Source: JAEUJM01 sp041918615 (GTDB lineage Bacteria; Actinomycetota; Acidimicrobiia; Acidimicrobiales; DATDAH01). Taken from it: a DNA stretch of 64,000 bases. The notes beneath the pieces are model-generated. The model saw only the letters and a list, made by a program, of their open reading frames with translations, was not told where the DNA came from and made no database searches. Each line of letters begins with the position of its first letter. The first letter of the stretch is position 1. The position numbers were made by a program, and so were the translations under genes. Positions 17,136 through 25,925 of this stretch are shown one piece after another. The DNA is taken from positions 1 through 64,000 of the forward strand of contig JAYRVH010000030.1 in assembly GCA_041918615.1 (NCBI GenBank), given 5' to 3'.

Positions 17136-17234
17136 TCCCGTTGCCCTTCATACGCGCCGCGACCGAGCCGCCGAGTGGCCGATCGTAACGGCTGCGACCC
17201 ACCGCGCTCCAGCGCTCACGCTGGGCGGCGGTCG

Positions 17235-18020
17235 TCAATGCTGATGTTGCGGGCACGAGTAGGTGGTGCGACCCCCCACGGTCCGACGCAACAAGGGAGC
17301 GCCGTCTCGCGGGCAGAGCCCACCCCGCTCGCGAGCGTGATGCAGATCACCGGTGTGCGAGCCGCCCCGTGACATCAACTCGTCGAGGGTCGTTCGCAGG
17401 TGCCGATGGAGGCGCCGATGCTCGGCGGGGGTCAGCGAGCCGGCGCTACGGGCGGGGTCGAGCCCGGCGCGCCAGAGCATCTCGTCGACGAGCAGGTTGC
17501 CGATCCCGGCGAGGCGGGACTGGTCCATCATGCGGGCCTTCAGTGGCGCCGCGCTGCCGTCGAGCACCGCGCGCAGCTGGCCTGGGCGCACGACGCTCGC
17601 GTCGACGCCCCAGCGGTCCTCGTCGGGGTCCAGCTCGACCGCGCCGAGCCGGCGCGAGTCCCGCACGACGAAGTCACCGCCGTCGGCGAACCGCAGCGCG
17701 AAACGGTCCCACCCCGGTCGCTCGGCGCCCTTCACGTACTCGAGCGTGTCGATGGCGGCTTCACCGTCCACGAGGAGCCTGCCGGCCATGCCGAAGTGCA
17801 CGCCGAGCACGGGCCCGTCATCGCTGGTGTCGAGCAGCAGTTCCTTGCCGATCCGCCGGGCGGCGACGAGACGACGGCCCGTGAGGGCGTCGGCGGCCAC
17901 CGCCGGCGTGAGTCCGCGCTTGAGGTACCAGGCGTCGGGCGCGAACACCTCGGTGATCTCACGACCGAGCGCTCGCTCGGCCGTCCGGCGGTAGAGCTCG
18001 GCCTCCAGCATCTCGGGCAC
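17235..18020 (-). CDS. Fpg/Nei-family DNA glycosylase with altered zinc finger
   Basis: Predicted 261 aa. It removes oxidised or damaged bases and nicks at abasic sites. Pro1-Glu2 of the mature protein, the catalytic pair, are present (MPEMLEAELYRR), and the helix-two-turn-helix AGIGNLLVDEMLWRAGLDPAR is intact. The C-terminal zinc finger is unusual: CPRDG replaces the first CxxC and the last pair reads CPQHQH, so the ligands would be Cys, Asp, Cys and His rather than four Cys. The GTG start lies 8 bases after the trans-sulfuration gene stop, so this is the third gene of the methionine operon. It may prefer a different lesion from classical MutM. Confidence 0.85.
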   Translation of the reverse strand: MPEMLEAELYRRTAERALGREITEVFAPDAWYLKRGLTPAVAADALTGRRLVAARRIGKELLLDTSDDGPVLGVHFGMAGRLLVDGEAAIDTLEYVKGAERPGWDRFALRFADGGDFVVRDSRRLGAVELDPDEDRWGVDASVVRPGQLRAVLDGSAAPLKARMMDQSRLAGIGNLLVDEMLWRAGLDPARSAGSLTPAEHRRLHRHLRTTLDELMSRGGSHTGDLHHARERGGLCPRDGAPLLRRTVGGRTTYSCPQHQH

Positions 18021-18028
18021 GGCGATGC

Positions 18029-19219
18029 TCAGTGGGGGATCGCGCCGAGGGCCCGGATCACGTCGGCGACCACGTCGTCGGGGTGCTCGAGCCCACAGGA
18101 GAGCCGGATCGAGCCGAGCCCGATGTCGGAGGCATCGCGCTCCTCGGGCGTGAGGTTCACGTGGGTGGTCGACGCGGGGTGGGTGACGAGCGTCTCGGGG
18201 CCACCGAGCGACGTGGCCAACTGGGCCAGGCGAACCGACTCGACGAACGTGCAGCCCGCCTCGAGGCCACCGGCGAGATCGAAGGCGACAAGGCCGCCGT
18301 AGGTGTCCATCTGCCGTTTGGCCAGGTCGTGCTGGGGGTGGGACTCCAGGCCGGGGTATTGCACGGAAACCACCTTGGCGTGCCCTTCGAGCACCTCTGC
18401 CACCCGCTGCGCGGTCTCGCTCTGCTGCCGGAGGCGCACCGACAGGGTGCGGAGGCCGCGCAGGCCGTTCATGGCGTCGAACGGCGAGGCGTTGGCCCCC
18501 TGGAGCACGGCGAACCCCCAGATCCAGGACAGCAGCTCCTCGGTGCCGGCAACCACGCCCAGGCTGGCGTCGTTGTGCCCTGCGATCGCCTTGGTGGCGG
18601 AATGCAGGACGAGGTCGACGCCGTGGTCGAGCGGGCGCTGGCCGAGGGGCGTGGCGAAGGTCGAGTCAACCACGGTGACGGGCCCGCGGATGGCACCGAT
18701 CTCGTCGAGGTCGACCAGGGCGAGCTTCGGGTTGGCCGGGGTCTCGGCCAGCACCAGGGTGGTCTTCCCCGGGACGACGGCCGCTGCGAAAGCACCCGGC
18801 TCCGTGCCGTCGACGAACGTGACCTCGATCCCGAACCGCGGACATGCCATCTGGAGCAGGAGCTGGGTGCCGGCGTAGAGCTGGCGCTGAGCCACGATGT
18901 GGTCGCCGGCCGAGCACAGCCCGAGTACCACGGCGGTCACCGCTCCCATGCCCGACGCGAACGCCCTGGCCGACTCTGCGTTCTCGAGCTCGGCGATGGC
19001 CTCCTCGAAGGCACGGACGGTCGGGTTGCCGTATCGACTGTAGAAGCGCTCGGCGCCGACGGTCGTGGCCATCTCGCGGCCTTCTGCGACGGTGGGTGTC
19101 ACGAAGGTGGTGGTCGGCCACAACGTGGGGGCCAGCGCACGGCCGTCATCGCGCCGCCCCGCACGGATCGAGCGGGTCTGGGGCAGCCAGCCGGGGTCGA
19201 GCTCGGGCTGTTCAGGCAT
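18029..19219 (-). CDS. PLP-dependent trans-sulfuration enzyme (cystathionine gamma-synthase / O-acetylhomoserine sulfhydrylase type)
   Basis: Predicted 396 aa, the family's usual length. The PLP fold is clear: YSRYGNPTVRAFEEAIAELE near the N-terminus, ASGMGAVTAV for phosphate binding, VVDSTFATP with the PLP-contacting Asp, and the Schiff-base lysine in HSATKAIAGHNDASLG. C-terminal SLGGPETLVTHPASTTH is typical of Cys/Met metabolism enzymes. The start MPEQPEL at 19219 overlaps the metX stop by 8 nt. Paired with metX it should consume O-acylhomoserine to form cystathionine (with Cys) or homocysteine (with sulfide); the sequence alone does not decide which. Confidence 0.9.
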   Translation of the reverse strand: MPEQPELDPGWLPQTRSIRAGRRDDGRALAPTLWPTTTFVTPTVAEGREMATTVGAERFYSRYGNPTVRAFEEAIAELENAESARAFASGMGAVTAVVLGLCSAGDHIVAQRQLYAGTQLLLQMACPRFGIEVTFVDGTEPGAFAAAVVPGKTTLVLAETPANPKLALVDLDEIGAIRGPVTVVDSTFATPLGQRPLDHGVDLVLHSATKAIAGHNDASLGVVAGTEELLSWIWGFAVLQGANASPFDAMNGLRGLRTLSVRLRQQSETAQRVAEVLEGHAKVVSVQYPGLESHPQHDLAKRQMDTYGGLVAFDLAGGLEAGCTFVESVRLAQLATSLGGPETLVTHPASTTHVNLTPEERDASDIGLGSIRLSCGLEHPDDVVADVIRALGAIPH

Positions 19220-20435
19220 CTTCCTTCTCCACCTCGCTGAGGAACCGGGCGACCGCGGCGCCGATCTCGTCGGTCTCGAGCAGGAAGCCGTCATGGCCCT
19301 GCGGGCTGTCGATCATCACATGGTCGCACCTGGCACCCGCCGACCGGAGCCCGTCGCGCAGCTCGAGCTGCTGGTGCGGCGGGTAGAGCGTGTCGGTGCT
19401 GATGCTCATGGTGAGCGTCGGGACACCCACGCGCGCCAGGGCCGATGCCACCCCGCCACGGCCCCTGCCGAGATCGTGGAGGTCCATGGCCTTGTTGAGC
19501 ACGAGGTAGCTGTTGGCATCGAAGCGTCGGGCCAGCTTCTCGCCGTGGTAGCGCAGGTAACGCTCGACCTCGAAGTCCTGCCAGAGGTCGAATCCGGCCA
19601 GCGGCCCGGACAGGTCGCGGCCGAACCGGCGTTGGAAGACCTCGTCGCTGCGGTAAGTGGTCTGCGCCAACGAGCGCGCCACGGCCAGGCCCTCGTGGGG
19701 GCCGTTGCCCGGCGCGGCGTCGTAGTAGTCGCCGCCCCGCCAGTTCCGATCGAGGGCCACCGCCCGCCGTCCCGCCGCACTGAAGGCAATCTGCCAGGCG
19801 CCCGCGGCCGCCGTCGTCGCCATCGCCACGAGCGAGCGAACGCGATCCGGGAGCATCACCCCCCACTCGAGGACCTGCATGCCGCCCATCGAGCCACCCA
19901 CGACGGCGAGCCAGCGGTCGACACCCAGGTGGTCCGCCAAACGCGCCTGCGACCTCACCATGTCGCGGATGGTGACAACCGGGAAGCGGGAGCCGTAGGG
20001 CCGACCGGTCTCGGGGTCGACCGACGCGGGCCCCGTGGTGCCCTGGCAGCCGCCCAGCACGTTCGCACACACGACGAAGAGGCGATCGGTGTCGAGGGCC
20101 CGACCAGATCCGATCAGGCCGTCCCACCATCCGACGGTGGGGTGCCCCGGCCCCATCCGACCCGCCGCGTGGGCGTCACCGGTGAGGGCATGGCACACGA
20201 GCACGGCGTTGGCCGCCGAGTCGTCGAGCGCTCCCCATGTCTCGTAGGCCACGGTGAAGTTCCGGAGCGCGCCTCCGCCCTCCAACGCGAACGGGCGGTC
20301 CTCGCCCTCGACCAGGAAGCGACGGTTGCCGGCCGGGTCGCCCGGCCGCCAGGCACCGGTGACCGGCAGTGGCCCGGCAGGTATCGCCAATCGGGAGTGG
20401 CGGGTCGAGCGCTGGTTTTCGGGAGTAGTGGACAC
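19212..20435 (-). CDS. metX: Homoserine O-acetyltransferase (MetX)
   Basis: Predicted 407 aa. Acylates the hydroxyl of homoserine with acetyl-CoA (some family members use succinyl-CoA), the committed step to methionine. The alpha/beta hydrolase fold shows the nucleophile Ser182 in GGSMGGMQVLEW, the acid Asp in SISTDTLYPP and the base His in SPQGHDGFLL. GRPYGSRFPVVTIRDMV is also diagnostic. The GTG at 20435 is the first start in frame after the riboswitch. It heads an operon with the trans-sulfuration enzyme and the Fpg-type glycosylase and is probably controlled by SAM through the upstream riboswitch. Confidence 0.95.
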   Translation of the reverse strand: MSTTPENQRSTRHSRLAIPAGPLPVTGAWRPGDPAGNRRFLVEGEDRPFALEGGGALRNFTVAYETWGALDDSAANAVLVCHALTGDAHAAGRMGPGHPTVGWWDGLIGSGRALDTDRLFVVCANVLGGCQGTTGPASVDPETGRPYGSRFPVVTIRDMVRSQARLADHLGVDRWLAVVGGSMGGMQVLEWGVMLPDRVRSLVAMATTAAAGAWQIAFSAAGRRAVALDRNWRGGDYYDAAPGNGPHEGLAVARSLAQTTYRSDEVFQRRFGRDLSGPLAGFDLWQDFEVERYLRYHGEKLARRFDANSYLVLNKAMDLHDLGRGRGGVASALARVGVPTLTMSISTDTLYPPHQQLELRDGLRSAGARCDHVMIDSPQGHDGFLLETDEIGAAVARFLSEVEKEDA

Positions 20436-20457
20436 TTCATTGCCCCCATGAGGCCAC

Positions 20458-20548
20458 ATCCCCGCCGGGCGGCGGGCTGGCACCTTGGGTGTCCCCCCAG
20501 GTTGCCGGACCCGAGACTCGGGCCACTCGTGATGTCTGCACGAGCGAA
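20458..20548 (-). ncRNA. SAM-clan riboswitch (SAM-IV / SAM-I-IV-variant-like)
   Basis: Between the sulfatase and metX the minus-strand RNA reads CACGAGTGGCCCGAG, CTCGGGTCCGGCAACC and later AAGGTGCCAG, the conserved core elements of the SAM-I/SAM-IV clan (GGCCCG - P3 stem - CCGGCAACC - GGTGCC). A GC hairpin (CCCGCC-GGGC-GGCGGG, 20461-20476) follows immediately and the metX start is about 25 bases beyond, fitting control of translation or termination by S-adenosylmethionine. Boundaries and subclass are by eye. Confidence 0.7.
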
Positions 20549-20613
20549 CCACGCGACGGCGGGTGCCGTCAACCGGGAACGGTCCGGGTCGAGCACCGCA
20601 CCCGACCGCATGG

Positions 20614-23205
20614 TCAGCGATCCGGGGTGACGCCGACACGGACGGCCCGGTCACCGAAGACGGCCACCACCTCGATGGCGGCGCCCCGAGGCGCCGCTCC
20701 CGCGCGGACCACCTCCTCGAAGCCCGCCTCGGTACCTCCGTCACCCAGAGCCGGGTCCAGGTCGAACCGGCGGCGAGGGCTGGCGACGCCCACCTGCTCG
20801 CCATCAGCGAAGACGAGCACGGCATCGGGGAGCGCCGCCGTCCCGAGGTCCGCTGCCCACCCCTTGACCGCCAGGGTCTGGAGGTCCTCGAAGGCCGACT
20901 CGACCTCGAGTCGCCGTTCGTCGGAGGGTGCCGTGACCGGGAGGGCGGGCCGACCCCGGTCGGTCGGCACGAGCCGATGGCGGTGGAGCTCGTAGGTCGG
21001 CCGATCGACATGGGTGGCGACGGCGTAACGGGCCCGGCCGACGTCTCCGTGCGGAACGAGCAGATCGACCGTGTTCGCTCCGTCCTGGATGAGCCACTCG
21101 CCGAGCAGCGCCGTGAAGGTGTAGTGGCCATCTGAACGATGGAAGTCGCCGCCGACCCCCGCCACCGTCCCGTTCACCACCACCAGCACCGAGCGGGGAA
21201 GATGCTCGCCGGGCGGAAGCTCCAGGCGGCCCGACACGAGGATCGGCACGAAGCCGCTCGACAGGTCGACGGTGGCGAGGGCCTCCTCCTGGTCGATGGA
21301 CCACTCGAGCGCGGAAGCACCCGTCGCCGGGAGGTCGCTGAGGTTCGAGCCCACGGCGTCGCCATAGGGCCCCACCGCCAGCACCCCCCGCCATCCGGGA
21401 TCGCGACCGAAGCGGCGCTCATTGAGGGCCACCACCTTCAAGAGGCCTTCGGTCGACACCGGAATGGACGTCGGCCCGAGGTTCCCCACCACCTCCTTGT
21501 CCTCGGGCGGGGGGGTGTTGCCGAACAGGGAGCGGCCGTCGAACTCCCAATCGGTCTCCAGGTCGAGCACGTCGACCATGGTCGGCAGCACGTCGATCAG
21601 CCGAGCGTTGTCGTCGCGCACCTCCGCGGCGGACTGGCCGGGCGCCTTGACGAAGTAGGGGATCCGGTAGATGTCGTCCACGTTCTCGTCGGTGGGCACG
21701 CGTGGTGGGCCCCCGGGGCGGAAGCTCGCCCCGTGGTCCGCCACCACCACGACAAGAGCGTCATCCCACGTTCCGGCGGCCTGCATCCTGTCGATCAACT
21801 CGCCGATGAGGGTGTCGACGTACCCGACCTGCAGCAGGTGCTCCTGCTGCGCCTGGCGCACCACGAACTCGTCGTCGGGCCACACCGTCCGCTCGGTGAA
21901 GCTCGGCAGATCGGCTCTGGAGCTGTAGCGGTGCCCGCTGGGGGTCATCTGCCAGGGGAAATGGGGAAGGACCACGTGGGCGAAGGAGAGGCGTCCGTCG
22001 CCGGGCTTCGACGCGCTGTCGATGAGGTCCTCGAGGATGGCGCCCTGCGCCGGCGGTGCCTGGCCGCCCACCCCGAGCGCTCTCCAGCGGGCGAATGCAG
22101 CGAACTCGTTGCCCGAGCCGCCGTTGGAGCCACCGGCGGGGATCGCCGCCGGGTCGAGGGTGACCACACTGGCGGCGGAACCCCCGGCGTCAGCCACGAA
22201 TCCGCCCCACGAATGGCCGATCGAGGGCAGATGGCTCCGGATGGCCGAGGGAAGGGCGGCATGCCCGTAGACGACGGCGGCATCGAGGAGTGACGCCGCC
22301 AGGCCCGGTGGGGACGATGCTCGAGCGGCCACCCCGCTCTGCACGCAGATGCTCGATGGGCACAGCTCGGTGATCTGCTCACTGACGTGCATTCGGTAGC
22401 TGCCGCCCAGCAGGGTGAACAGGTTGCGCGGGTGGTCCATCGAGGTGGCAATCTCGTTGGCCCTCGGCAGGTCGCCCGTGAGGACGCTCGGGACGCTGTG
22501 CTCGGTCTGCCACGACACCGAGCTGGCGTTACGGAACCAACTCGACCCGGCGGCCAACCTGGCGAAGCCGGGGAATCGGGCGGCGTTGATCATGCCGTCG
22601 GGCGACAGGATCGAGGCCAACGGGAACTCGTCGAGGACGATCTCGACGACCGGCGAATCACTCCCGACCTCCACATCGGTGGCGACCTGCGCCTCTGACC
22701 CCCAGATGAGGCGGGATGACGACGAGAGGCCGAGGTAGAAGCCCAGGAACACGAGCGGGGAGAGGGCCAGCAGGCGCAGCGCCATCCGCAGGCCGTGCCA
22801 CCGGCGCTCGCCGACCGCCATGGCCACGCCGGCGCCGATCGCCAAGGCCATCACCACCAGCGTCGCGTCCAGGGAAAGCTGGCGAACGATCGTGAGGCCC
22901 AGGGCGGCACCCAGAGCGCCGACGAACGCCGTGTGCACAGCCGGGACCACCGGCCTCGCGACGCCGTAGGCCACCACCTCGAGCGCGATGAGCACGGCCG
23001 GCACCAGGAACGTCACCGCAAGGCCGAACCGCACGACGTCGCCACCCGACGCGTCCTTGGCCACGAAGAATTCGGGGTTCCTGCCGAACAGGTCGAGCAG
23101 AGGCTGGGCCAGCGCGAGACCCGAGAGACCGAGGAGCACGAGGGCGTTGTGGCCGAGCACGACCGCGGCCGGCGACTCGGTGGGCGCCACGGGGGAGGCG
23201 CTCAC
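20614..23205 (-). CDS. Membrane-anchored sulfatase-like (alkaline phosphatase superfamily) protein
   Basis: Predicted 863 aa. Five N-terminal transmembrane helices (about residues 20-165) anchor a periplasm-facing alkaline phosphatase-superfamily domain: VVEIVLDEFPL holds a metal-binding Asp, SVSWQTEHSVPSVLTG is the nucleophile region, SFAHVVLPHFPW and VVVVADHGASF provide further metal ligands. The C-terminal 250 residues form extra beta-rich units. The topology resembles envelope phospho- or phosphoglycerol transferases and sulfatases of the LtaS/YejM type; there is no Cys-x-Pro-x-Arg sulfatase activation motif, so true sulfatase activity is doubtful. Single gene. Confidence 0.75.
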   Translation of the reverse strand: MSASPVAPTESPAAVVLGHNALVLLGLSGLALAQPLLDLFGRNPEFFVAKDASGGDVVRFGLAVTFLVPAVLIALEVVAYGVARPVVPAVHTAFVGALGAALGLTIVRQLSLDATLVVMALAIGAGVAMAVGERRWHGLRMALRLLALSPLVFLGFYLGLSSSSRLIWGSEAQVATDVEVGSDSPVVEIVLDEFPLASILSPDGMINAARFPGFARLAAGSSWFRNASSVSWQTEHSVPSVLTGDLPRANEIATSMDHPRNLFTLLGGSYRMHVSEQITELCPSSICVQSGVAARASSPPGLAASLLDAAVVYGHAALPSAIRSHLPSIGHSWGGFVADAGGSAASVVTLDPAAIPAGGSNGGSGNEFAAFARWRALGVGGQAPPAQGAILEDLIDSASKPGDGRLSFAHVVLPHFPWQMTPSGHRYSSRADLPSFTERTVWPDDEFVVRQAQQEHLLQVGYVDTLIGELIDRMQAAGTWDDALVVVVADHGASFRPGGPPRVPTDENVDDIYRIPYFVKAPGQSAAEVRDDNARLIDVLPTMVDVLDLETDWEFDGRSLFGNTPPPEDKEVVGNLGPTSIPVSTEGLLKVVALNERRFGRDPGWRGVLAVGPYGDAVGSNLSDLPATGASALEWSIDQEEALATVDLSSGFVPILVSGRLELPPGEHLPRSVLVVVNGTVAGVGGDFHRSDGHYTFTALLGEWLIQDGANTVDLLVPHGDVGRARYAVATHVDRPTYELHRHRLVPTDRGRPALPVTAPSDERRLEVESAFEDLQTLAVKGWAADLGTAALPDAVLVFADGEQVGVASPRRRFDLDPALGDGGTEAGFEEVVRAGAAPRGAAIEVVAVFGDRAVRVGVTPDR

Positions 23206-23235
23206 GGTCGCGGCGCGCAGGACCGAGGCGCGCCC

Positions 23236-24111
23236 TCAGCGCGTGTGTTCATCTGCTGCGAAACGCGCTTCACGCTCGTAGTGAGCGTCGAGATCGACCA
23301 GGGCGTTGAACTCGTCGAAGGTGACCAGGCGATCGAGGTGGTCGCGCAGCGAGCCTTCGTCACGCAGGATCGCGAGCGTGTCGGTGACCGCCCGGGTGAA
23401 CGAGAACAGGTTGGTGAGGGGCGAGACGATGAGATCGAAACCCAGGTCGTGCAGCTCGGTGGGCGTGAGCAGCGGCGTCCTGCCCGCCTCGACCATGTTG
23501 GCCACCCGGATGCAGTCGGGCAGGGCGGCGGCGATGGCTTCGAGCTCGGCGACGGATTCGGGCGCCTCCACGAACACCGCGTCGACACCGATCCCTGCCG
23601 CCATCCGGGCGCGCTCGCACGCCTCGTCGATGCCGATCGCCGCTCTGGCGTCGGTGCGCGCCGTGACGAACAGGGAGTCGCGACTCGCCACGGCCGCGCG
23701 CAGCTTCGCCAGCCATTCGTCGCGGGGCACCACCGCCTTGCCAGCCATGTGACCACACCGCTTGGGCCACACCTGGTCCTCGATGAAGAGGCCCGCGGCC
23801 CCCGCGTGCTCCCAGAGCTCGATGGTCCTCATGGTGTTGAGCGGGTTCCCGTAGCCCGTGTCGGCGTCGACCACGACCATGGTGTCGGGCACTGCCCGGC
23901 AGACGCGGCGGGCCACCTCGGCCATCTCGCCCTGCGTGAGGTAGCCGAAGTCGGGAAGGCCCAGCAGCGTGCCCGAGACGCAGTAGCCCGAGAGGAACAC
24001 CGTGTCGAAGCCCGCCTGCTCGCTCAGGCGCGCCGACACGGCATCCCAGACGCCGGGCATGAGGACCGGTTCACCGGTCGCGAGGCGGGCCCGCAGGTCG
24101 TCACCGTTCAC
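23236..24111 (-). CDS. Isocitrate lyase / PEP mutase-family enzyme
   Basis: Predicted 291 aa, the length of methylisocitrate lyase, oxaloacetate decarboxylase and PEP mutase relatives. The TIM barrel shows PGVWDAVSARLSEQAGF, VVVDADTGYGN (metal Asp pair), GLFIEDQVWPKRCGHMAG carrying the active-site KRCGH loop, and VTARTDARAAIG. The KRCGH signature is that of C-C bond lyases such as PrpB rather than phosphonate mutases, so a carbon-carbon lyase acting on a small dicarboxylate is most likely. It ends 30 bases upstream of the sulfatase-like gene on the same strand. No prpC/prpD neighbours to fix the substrate. Confidence 0.8.
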   Translation of the reverse strand: MNGDDLRARLATGEPVLMPGVWDAVSARLSEQAGFDTVFLSGYCVSGTLLGLPDFGYLTQGEMAEVARRVCRAVPDTMVVVDADTGYGNPLNTMRTIELWEHAGAAGLFIEDQVWPKRCGHMAGKAVVPRDEWLAKLRAAVASRDSLFVTARTDARAAIGIDEACERARMAAGIGVDAVFVEAPESVAELEAIAAALPDCIRVANMVEAGRTPLLTPTELHDLGFDLIVSPLTNLFSFTRAVTDTLAILRDEGSLRDHLDRLVTFDEFNALVDLDAHYEREARFAADEHTR

Positions 24112-24120
24112 GGAGCGAGG

Positions 24121-25902
24121 CTACCGACCGTCCCGGTCCTTTTCGGATCGGGGTAGACGACCCGACCACCATCGCAACAGTGCATCGGGCTCGTCGACGT
24201 CGTACGCGGCCACCATGACGGCACCCATGGCCACGAGCGCTTCGCGTCGAGCGACGGCGTCGTCCGCTGCGTGCACCACCGCGGCGAGACGGGCGCCCTC
24301 CTCCCACGCGCCCGCGTCCACCGGGGCCGGAACCCGTCGCACCTGACCGGCCGAGAGCTTGAGCGCGTCGGGAGACAGCGCCGTACCAGCACTGAGGTGC
24401 AGCGCCCAGGCAGTGACAGGCGGAGCCGACAGGGCGGCGACGACGTGCCAGAGTCGATCAGGGTCGACGGCGACGCTGACGACCGGCGTCGACGGCACCA
24501 GTCGGCCCTCCCGGTCGGCCACCGCCTCCACCACCCGGGTCTGGGTGGCCACGAGCACTTTGGGCACGAGGCGCTCGCGCACCCAACGGCTCAGTGCGGG
24601 GTCGTCCTGGGCCAATCCCGCCAGATCGACGACCGGCGCCCGCCAGCGGATCTTGGCGAACCGGGCGTCTCGCCGGCCCCACGCGCACTCCCCTGGGTCG
24701 ATGAGCCCGCTCGTGACCAGCGGCCGCTCGTCGGCATCGCCCGACGCCTCTCGCACGAAAGGCACCAAGCCGTAGAACTCCCGGCGGAAGCCGGCAGTCG
24801 CCTGCCCCAGGTCAGCAAGGGCCTTGCCGCGCAGAGCCACGGCGGGCACGCCGCGGAGGCCCGCGGCAAGGGGCGCCCACGACGCAGCGGCCGGCCGATC
24901 CGAGCCCGGCGCCGGACCAACCTCGGGGCCCTGCCAGCGACGGACGGTCGGGTCCGGCGCGACACCCGGCCGCAAGAGCGGGGCACACACGCGCGTGGCC
25001 GCCTCGAAGACGGGCTCGTCGCACACCCAGAGCCCCTCGAGGGCTGCGGTCCCCTCGAGTTGGCGCCGCACGGTCGCCGTGTCGCGGCTGGCCAGCACCG
25101 ACTGCGGCTGGATGAGCAGCACCCGGCCACCGGGCCGGGCATGGCTCGTGGCCGCCAGCAGGAACAACGCGGCGGTGTCGACGTACCCACCGGAACCAGC
25201 GCCGAGTGCGGCGGCGACCCGGCCGGCCTCTGCCCGGGATCTTGCGGTCAGCGCCCCGAGCTGGCTCTGGAACGGCGGGTTCCCCACCACCACGTCGAAC
25301 CCCTCCGGCCCCGAGTGGGGCCACGACGCCGTCGTGAGCGAGTCCGCTCGGACCACCCGCGGGACGGGGTCACCTCCACCCGCCCAGAGCACCAGCGCTG
25401 TCGTGGCGACGGCCACGGCGAGCGGGTCGATATCGATCCCCACGAGCAGCTCGGCCACGATGCGGTCACGGGCCAACGTGGGCGTCTCGAGGGCCCGGCC
25501 CGCGGCCAGCAGGAACGCCCCGCCACCACAGGCTGGGTCGCAGACCACCGGAGCGTCGCCCATCCCGTCGAGCGCGATCGTCGCCAGCCGCTCGGCGATC
25601 GCCGACGGCGTGTAGTGGAGCCCTCGCCGCCGTTGATCGCGGTCGGACAGGGCCTCGTAGGCCCAACCGAGCAGATCCGGACCGGCGATTTCGCCCGGAG
25701 GCACGACATCGGGCGGAACCGCATCGCCCGACGAGGCGGCGACATCGGGCCAGATCCCACTCACCCGCTGCTGCTCCTCGGGGCCAGCCATCGACGCCGC
25801 GAGATGGAGGGAGAGACCGCCGAGCACCTCGACGGCACCCAGTCCCGACACCGCGGCGTGATGCCGAAGGCCCGTCAGGTAGTCGCCGAGAACCGAGGTC
25901 AC
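24121..25902 (-). CDS. Orphan N6-adenine DNA methyltransferase
   Basis: Predicted 593 aa. After a helical N-terminus comes GLHYTPSAIAERLATIALD, the SAM-binding motif I VCDPACGGGAFLLAAGRALE, LLVGIDIDPLAVAVATTALV and the catalytic motif IV VVVGNPPFQSQ, typical of gamma-class N6-adenine methyltransferases with an NPPF tetrapeptide. About 350 residues follow that may hold a target-recognition region. No endonuclease, helicase or separate specificity subunit is encoded nearby, so it looks like a stand-alone enzyme. It lies 9 bases upstream of the PEP mutase-family gene on the same strand and divergent from a NUDIX gene. Confidence 0.82.
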   Translation of the reverse strand: MTSVLGDYLTGLRHHAAVSGLGAVEVLGGLSLHLAASMAGPEEQQRVSGIWPDVAASSGDAVPPDVVPPGEIAGPDLLGWAYEALSDRDQRRRGLHYTPSAIAERLATIALDGMGDAPVVCDPACGGGAFLLAAGRALETPTLARDRIVAELLVGIDIDPLAVAVATTALVLWAGGGDPVPRVVRADSLTTASWPHSGPEGFDVVVGNPPFQSQLGALTARSRAEAGRVAAALGAGSGGYVDTAALFLLAATSHARPGGRVLLIQPQSVLASRDTATVRRQLEGTAALEGLWVCDEPVFEAATRVCAPLLRPGVAPDPTVRRWQGPEVGPAPGSDRPAAASWAPLAAGLRGVPAVALRGKALADLGQATAGFRREFYGLVPFVREASGDADERPLVTSGLIDPGECAWGRRDARFAKIRWRAPVVDLAGLAQDDPALSRWVRERLVPKVLVATQTRVVEAVADREGRLVPSTPVVSVAVDPDRLWHVVAALSAPPVTAWALHLSAGTALSPDALKLSAGQVRRVPAPVDAGAWEEGARLAAVVHAADDAVARREALVAMGAVMVAAYDVDEPDALLRWWSGRLPRSEKDRDGR

Positions 25903-25925
25903 CGACCGGATCGTAGGATCGGGCG

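Noticed and set aside
20614..23205. True sulfatase activity for the large membrane hydrolase
   Set aside because: No C-x-P-x-R formylglycine motif; the domain fits the wider alkaline phosphatase/phosphotransferase superfamily only.
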